Assembly (NCBI GenBank): GCA_035508495.1
Contig: DATJMX010000024.1
Coordinates: 1 to 64,000, forward strand
Direction of reading: 5' to 3'
DNA length: 64,000 nt
Source: Candidatus Binataceae bacterium
GTDB taxonomy: Bacteria > Desulfobacterota > Binatia > Binatales > Binataceae
Below are positions 59,787 to 64,000 of this stretch, in pieces. Each line of letters opens with the position of its first letter. The stretch's first letter is position 1. The position numbers were made by a program, and so were the translations under genes. Under the pieces are notes generated by a model. That model saw nothing but the letters and a program-made list of their open reading frames with translations, was not told the DNA's origin and did no database searches.

Positions 59787-62711
59787 ATGGACGAGGTCGT
59801 TAGCGAGTTTTTGATCGAGAGCCACGAGAATCTAAACCAGCTCGACCACGACCTGGTCGAATTGGAAAAAGATCCGCGTTCAACAGACCTGCTGGCTTCG
59901 GTCTTTCGGACTTTTCATACCATGAAGGGCGTCTCCGGGTTTCTTAATTTCGCCCGTCTGGAGCGCCTTGCGCACGCCGCCGAGGACATGCTCAGCAAGC
60001 TGCGCGACGGAGCGCTCACGCTCAACGAACAAATCACTTCCGCGTTGCTGGCGAGCGTCGATGCTGTCAGGCAGATGCTCGCCGCGGTCGAGCAGTCGGG
60101 CACCGACGGCGATGGGGACTATTCCGCTCTTATTGAACGACTTCACAAGCTAACTAGCGGTGAGCAGGTCGCGGCGCCGGAGAACCCGGCATCCGCGGAT
60201 GTTCAAAACGCCGCAACGCCGCCTGCTCCGCTTGTCGAGGCAGCGGCGCCCGCTCCGAAGGATCCGGTCGCCAGGCCGCGACGCAAGAAGAAGGAAGCCG
60301 CGCCCGTAGTTGCAGCCGAGCCCGAGCCGCCGGTCGTCGAGGCCGCGCCACTTGCCGCTCCGGTGAGCGTACCGGAGGAAAAGCCCGAGGAAGTAAAGCC
60401 TGCGCCCGCGCAGGTTGAACCCGCGCTGACGAAGTCCGCGCCACTGGACCCGGAGCCCCCGGCTCCGGCGCATATTCCCGTCGAGGTGGCTGCTCCGAAG
60501 CCCGCGCCGGCCAGGCCAGCCGCGGTAGTTCCACAGCCTGGAGCGCATCCAGGAGCCCCCCGCGAAGAACATCACGAGAGCAACAATGCGAACGCTGCTG
60601 CGGCGACCACCGCGGCCTCCGCGGCGCATGCCGCCGACAGCGTAATCCGCGTCAACGTCAACCTGCTCGACAAGTTGATGAACCTGGTTGGCGAGCTGGT
60701 GCTCGTGCGCAACCAGATTCTCCAGTTCTCGACCGGGCAGCAGGAGTCGGCGTTCCTTGGCACTTCGCAGCGCCTCAATCTGATCACGACCGAGTTGCAG
60801 GAAGGGATCATGAAGACCCGTATGCAGCCGATCGGAAATATCTGGAGCAAGTTCCCGCGCATCGTTCGCGACCTCGCGCTCGCTTGCAACAAGCAGGTGC
60901 GCATCGAGATGGAAGGCGAGGAAACCGAGCTCGACAAAACCTTGATCGAGGCAATTCGCGATCCGCTGACGCATATCGTGCGCAACGCGATCGACCACGG
61001 CGTGGAATCGTCCGCCGATCGGGCCGCCATGGGCAAGCCTGCCGAGGGCCGCCTGTTCCTGCGCGCGCTGCACCAGAGCGGCCAGGTGATCATCGAAGTC
61101 GGCGACGACGGCGCCGGAATTGATTTCGAGCGCGTCCGCAACAAGGCGCTGGAGCGCGGCCTCATCTCCGCCGACCAAGCCTCGCGCATGACTGAGAGTG
61201 AATCGCTCAAGCTGATTTTCCTGCCGGGGTTTTCAACCGCCGACAAGGTTACCAATATCTCGGGGCGCGGCGTCGGCATGGACGTCGTGCGCACCAATAT
61301 CGAGAAGATCGGCGGCACCGTCGATATCCATAGCCGCCACGGCGAAGGCACCACGCTGCGTATCAAGATTCCTCTGACGCTCGCGATCATCCCGGCGCTG
61401 ATAGTCACTTGTGCCGAGGATCGCTACGCCATTCCGCAGATCAGCCTTATCGAGCTCGTACGGCTCGACAGCGGCGACAAGGACCGCCGGATCGAAACAG
61501 TGCACGGCGCGTCGGTGTATCGCCTGCGCGGCAACCTGCTGCCTCTGGTTTACCTGCGCGAGGTTCTCAAACTGCCCCTGTGCGAGCAGGCTAACGAATC
61601 CGACGCGTCGCATATCGTCGTGCTGCAGATCGCCGATCAGCTCTTCGGCCTCGTAGTCGATGAGGTCAACGACACCGAAGAAATCGTCGTCAAGCCGTTG
61701 GGCAAGCATCTCAAGGGCATGTCGGCTTTCGCCGGCGCGACGATCATGGGCGACGGCCGCGTCGCGCTGATTCTCGACGTGCTCGGCATCGCGCAGCTCG
61801 CAACGGTCGCGGTCGAATCGCGCGAAAGCTCGCGCAGCGACGAGCAGCGCGCTGTCGCTCGCGCCAACGACAAGCGCCAGGCGCTGCTGCTATGCCGCGC
61901 CGGCTCGGCGGAGCGTATCGCGGTGCCACTCGCGCTGGTGTCGCGTCTAGAGGAATTCGATCGCAAGGAAATCGAGCACGCCGCGGGATGCAACGTTGTG
62001 CGTTATCGCGAACGAATCCTCCCGCTCGTCGAGCTCAGCTCGCTCATCGACGCGGGTCCTTCGCGATGCGATGAAAGCCGCGAGCAGGTCCAGGTCGTCG
62101 TCTTCGACGACGGTCTGCATCGGGTCGGCGTGGTCGTCGATCAGATCGTCGACATCGTTGAGGAGGAAGCGATTGCGACTCAGCTCAGCGGCCGTCCGGG
62201 TCTGCTCGGCTCGGCCCTGGTAGCGCAGAAAACCACCGACTTCCTCGACCTGCGGGCGGTGTTCGAAGCGGCGCGCGGCTCCTGGTACGAGGCCGAATCG
62301 GCCGCCGAACTGACGCACGGCTCCATCCTGCTGGTCGATCAATCGGCCTTCTCGCGAGTTCTCGTCCGCAGCTATCTCGAGATGGCCGGACACCAGGTTT
62401 TTGAGGCGAGCGGGGCTGCAGAAGCGATCGAAAAGCTCGACCACAATCAGATCGACGTGGCGATAGTATCGGCCAATCTGCCCGGCAACGGCCCCGTGTT
62501 CGCGCAAATCCGCAAGCGCACCAGCGAAACTCATATCCCCATACTTGGTCTTGCCGATGAACGCGGCGAGAAATCGGCTGAAGCGGCGCAGAAGTACGAC
62601 GCCTATCACGCCAAGGCCGATCGCCAGGCAATCATCGACGCGGTGGCTGAACTGATCGCTCGGCGAACTCAAGCTCCCGCAAATTCCGAACAGGCCGAAG
62701 TACAGGCCTGA
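59787..62711 (+). CDS. cheA: chemotaxis histidine kinase CheA with receiver-like C-terminus
   Basis: 974 residues from the ATG at 59787 (AGGGGA site). Domains in order: HPt with phosphorylatable H44 (FHTMKG, about 1-105), a Pro/Ala-rich linker (135-270), dimerisation domain (285-350), HATPase with N-box HIVRNAIDHG (396-405) and G-boxes DDGAG (440-444) and GRGVGMD (493-499). A CheW-like regulatory domain (about 525-675), a second CheW-like module (about 695-830) and a receiver-like domain (846-960) follow. In the receiver the phospho-acceptor Asp is Ser895 and the acidic pair is D851-Q852, so it is predicted inactive. It phosphorylates CheY/CheB-type partners not found in the window. Confidence 0.93.
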   Translation: MDEVVSEFLIESHENLNQLDHDLVELEKDPRSTDLLASVFRTFHTMKGVSGFLNFARLERLAHAAEDMLSKLRDGALTLNEQITSALLASVDAVRQMLAAVEQSGTDGDGDYSALIERLHKLTSGEQVAAPENPASADVQNAATPPAPLVEAAAPAPKDPVARPRRKKKEAAPVVAAEPEPPVVEAAPLAAPVSVPEEKPEEVKPAPAQVEPALTKSAPLDPEPPAPAHIPVEVAAPKPAPARPAAVVPQPGAHPGAPREEHHESNNANAAAATTAASAAHAADSVIRVNVNLLDKLMNLVGELVLVRNQILQFSTGQQESAFLGTSQRLNLITTELQEGIMKTRMQPIGNIWSKFPRIVRDLALACNKQVRIEMEGEETELDKTLIEAIRDPLTHIVRNAIDHGVESSADRAAMGKPAEGRLFLRALHQSGQVIIEVGDDGAGIDFERVRNKALERGLISADQASRMTESESLKLIFLPGFSTADKVTNISGRGVGMDVVRTNIEKIGGTVDIHSRHGEGTTLRIKIPLTLAIIPALIVTCAEDRYAIPQISLIELVRLDSGDKDRRIETVHGASVYRLRGNLLPLVYLREVLKLPLCEQANESDASHIVVLQIADQLFGLVVDEVNDTEEIVVKPLGKHLKGMSAFAGATIMGDGRVALILDVLGIAQLATVAVESRESSRSDEQRAVARANDKRQALLLCRAGSAERIAVPLALVSRLEEFDRKEIEHAAGCNVVRYRERILPLVELSSLIDAGPSRCDESREQVQVVVFDDGLHRVGVVVDQIVDIVEEEAIATQLSGRPGLLGSALVAQKTTDFLDLRAVFEAARGSWYEAESAAELTHGSILLVDQSAFSRVLVRSYLEMAGHQVFEASGAAEAIEKLDHNQIDVAIVSANLPGNGPVFAQIRKRTSETHIPILGLADERGEKSAEAAQKYDAYHAKADRQAIIDAVAELIARRTQAPANSEQAEVQA

Positions 62712-62721
62712 GGCCAATACG

Positions 62722-63210
62722 ATGCAAGCGCAAAACAATCAGACAAACGGCGAACCGCAGGCCGGCACCACCGGCGGCCAGTTCACGACCTTCTACGTCA
62801 ACGGCATGTTGTTCGGTGTCGAAGTAGTAAAGGTCCAGGAAGTATTCCGCGCGCAGGCGACCACCCGCGTTCCGCTCGCGCCCGCAGTAGTAAGCGGACT
62901 TATCAACCTGCGCGGACAAATCGTAACCGCGATCGATATGCGGCGCAGGTTAAACCTGCCGCCGCGCGGCTCCGATCAGAAGCCGATGAACATAGTAGTG
63001 CGTACGGCGGAGGAACCGGTCAGCCTCTGGGTCGACGAAATCGGCGATGTAGTGGAAGTCGACGCGGCCAGCTTCGAGCGCCGTCCGCAGAACGTCGATC
63101 CCCAGGTCTGCGACCTGATTCGCGGAGTCTACAAGCTCAAGGACAAGCTATTGCTGATACTGGATACCGCAAGCATTGCTCAGTCGGATGTTCGTGAACA
63201 CGTCAACTGA
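62722..63210 (+). CDS. cheW: chemotaxis coupling protein CheW
   Basis: 162 residues, the normal length. The CheW fold is recognised by FTTFYVNGMLFGVEVVKVQE, VSGLINLRGQIVTAIDMRRR and VDEIGDVVEV. It links the receptor tips to CheA at the inner membrane. It starts 10 bases after cheA stops, and the MCP gene follows with a gap of about 40 bases, so the three genes form one transcript. An N-terminal Gln/Gly-rich segment is a little longer than usual. Confidence 0.95.
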   Translation: MQAQNNQTNGEPQAGTTGGQFTTFYVNGMLFGVEVVKVQEVFRAQATTRVPLAPAVVSGLINLRGQIVTAIDMRRRLNLPPRGSDQKPMNIVVRTAEEPVSLWVDEIGDVVEVDAASFERRPQNVDPQVCDLIRGVYKLKDKLLLILDTASIAQSDVREHVN

Positions 63211-63252
63211 CTCTTTCCAGGATATCGAAGAGTTTCATCAAAGGGGAGTACC

Positions 63253-64000
63253 ATGGTTCGTTTCAAAGACCTTAGTATAGTAACGAAATTACGCCTGCTG
63301 ATCGGCATTTTCGTTTGCGGAATGCTGTTCCTCGGTATCGTTTCTTACTCGGCGGTAGAGAACGTCAGGATTGGCGGCGCGCTTGCCGATCGCATCGAGC
63401 TGACCGCCAACCTTTTAAATGACATCGAAGCTCCCGCCGCCTCGCTAGAACCTTCGATGTTTCTCGTCTACCGGATGCTTCTGAGCCATAGCCAAGGCGA
63501 TATCCAAGACTACATGACGCGATTTACGGCCGCACAAAAGACGTTCGAGGAACGAAAACAATACTGGATGGCCAATCTGCCCGAAGGCTCCACCAAGGAT
63601 CTTCTCCGAAAGAATTTCGCTGGCGCCGATCAGTTCTTTTCGGTGGTCAATAACGAGATATTTCCGCTGGTCAAGGCTGGGAAAATGGATGAGGCTAATG
63701 AGATTCGCCACAACAAGGCGTTGCCGATCTTCACCGCTTTCGACGAAGCACTGGCCGAAGTGGCGCATCACGCGGACCAGGACACCGTGAAAGTGAAGTC
63801 TCAGGCGCAAGCCACGATTAGGTCACGGGTCACATGGATGATCGTGGTCCTCCTCGTTTGTCTCGGACTTGCGAGCACGATCGGAATCCTCATCTCACAT
63901 GTCATTGCCAGCAGTGTACATGAAAAAGTTTGTTTCCTTGAAAGAATTGCCGCCGGCGATCTGAGTCAGCATGTCGAAGTCGACTCCAAGGATGAACTTG
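63253..64000 (+). CDS. methyl-accepting chemotaxis protein, 5' part
   Basis: The first 249 codons; the gene runs off the right edge. An AAGGGGAG site precedes the ATG. TM1 is at about 13-33 (LRLLIGIFVCGMLFLGIVSY) and TM2 about 195-217 (MIVVLLVCLGLASTIGILIS). Between them is a helical periplasmic sensor of about 160 residues of the four-helix-bundle type, with no Cys. After TM2 a HAMP domain begins (ERIAAGDLSQHVEVDSKDEL). The signalling tip is outside the window. Ligand unknown. It lies behind cheA-cheW, so the three form a chemotaxis or chemosensory unit. Confidence 0.93.
   Translation, partial: MVRFKDLSIVTKLRLLIGIFVCGMLFLGIVSYSAVENVRIGGALADRIELTANLLNDIEAPAASLEPSMFLVYRMLLSHSQGDIQDYMTRFTAAQKTFEERKQYWMANLPEGSTKDLLRKNFAGADQFFSVVNNEIFPLVKAGKMDEANEIRHNKALPIFTAFDEALAEVAHHADQDTVKVKSQAQATIRSRVTWMIVVLLVCLGLASTIGILISHVIASSVHEKVCFLERIAAGDLSQHVEVDSKDEL

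Noticed and set aside
60150..61178. 342-codon leftward frame inside cheA
   Set aside because: Opposite the Pro/Ala linker and kinase core, with no family signature; cheA is unambiguous.
1..64000. CRISPR arrays, tRNA, rRNA and insertion sequences
   Set aside because: No regularly spaced repeats, cloverleaf-like genes or transposases were found in either strand by reading.

Overview
The window is GC-rich, gene-dense DNA from a Gram-negative-type heterotrophic bacterium. It has diderm-style lipoproteins and Sec/Tat exports, an L,D-transpeptidase, a CheA/CheW/MCP chemotaxis system, and phosphatidylserine and desaturase lipid genes. The catabolic content (three luciferase-like flavin oxidoreductases, two cytochromes P450, two class III CoA-transferases, SDRs, amidases, APH-like phosphotransferases) is typical of uncultured soil lineages such as Binatota/Desulfobacterota-like bacteria. 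That taxonomic placement is inference from gene families, since no rRNA marker is present. I see no tRNA, rRNA, CRISPR array, insertion sequence or prophage.

Layout. 1-4.0 kb: the tail of an unknown gene, two related small secreted proteins, and a secreted protein whose C-terminus carries the signatures of the CyaA/ExoY/edema-factor class of nucleotidyl cyclase toxins, convergent with another exported protein of unknown function. 4.1-12.1 kb: a luciferase-like oxidoreductase, a P450, a repeat-containing lipoprotein, a Tat-type solute-binding protein, a TauD-like dioxygenase, a small secreted protein, and an FmdB-type zinc ribbon with an AHL-lactonase-like metallo-beta-lactamase. 12.4-17.1 kb: a membrane-lipid operon (desaturase, pssA, plsC) and a B12-binding radical SAM protein. 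17.4-20.8 kb: a large lipoprotein of unknown function and a small cupin.

20.8-30.2 kb is a divergent catabolic cluster around a TetR regulator. Leftward lie DUF35, thiolase, nitronate monooxygenase and SDR. Rightward lie TetR, two CaiB-type CoA-transferases, SDR, enoyl-CoA hydratase and an amidohydrolase. The family composition resembles the bbs (benzylsuccinate beta-oxidation) pathway without its acyl-CoA dehydrogenase. The thiolase has Ser in place of the nucleophilic Cys, so an aldolase-type (Ltp2-like) reaction is also possible. 30.4-36.3 kb: a large AAA/TPR ATPase and a large secreted amidase converge on a strong terminator. 36.8-46.4 kb: zinc alcohol dehydrogenase, flavin oxidoreductase, a DUF6285-like protein, a phosphotransferase lacking its catalytic Asp, a lipocalin-like protein, membrane and secreted proteins, a second P450 and an alpha/beta-hydrolase, followed by a cluster of REP-like hairpins. 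46.7-55.4 kb: VOC protein, amidase, flavin oxidoreductase with hydrolase, duplicated mini-lipoproteins, a second (intact) phosphotransferase, CMD-like protein, DoxX and an MBL protein. 55.4-64 kb: L,D-transpeptidase, a small zinc-ribbon protein, two tandem excisionase-type HTH proteins, a USP-CBS fusion, then cheA, cheW and an MCP that runs off the window.

The most notable points are the predicted secreted nucleotidyl cyclase, the bbs-like divergent cluster with a Cys-less thiolase, and several predicted pseudo-enzymes or asymmetric pairs (phosphotransferase without its Asp, CheA with a degenerate receiver domain, CoA-transferase pair with one Asp).
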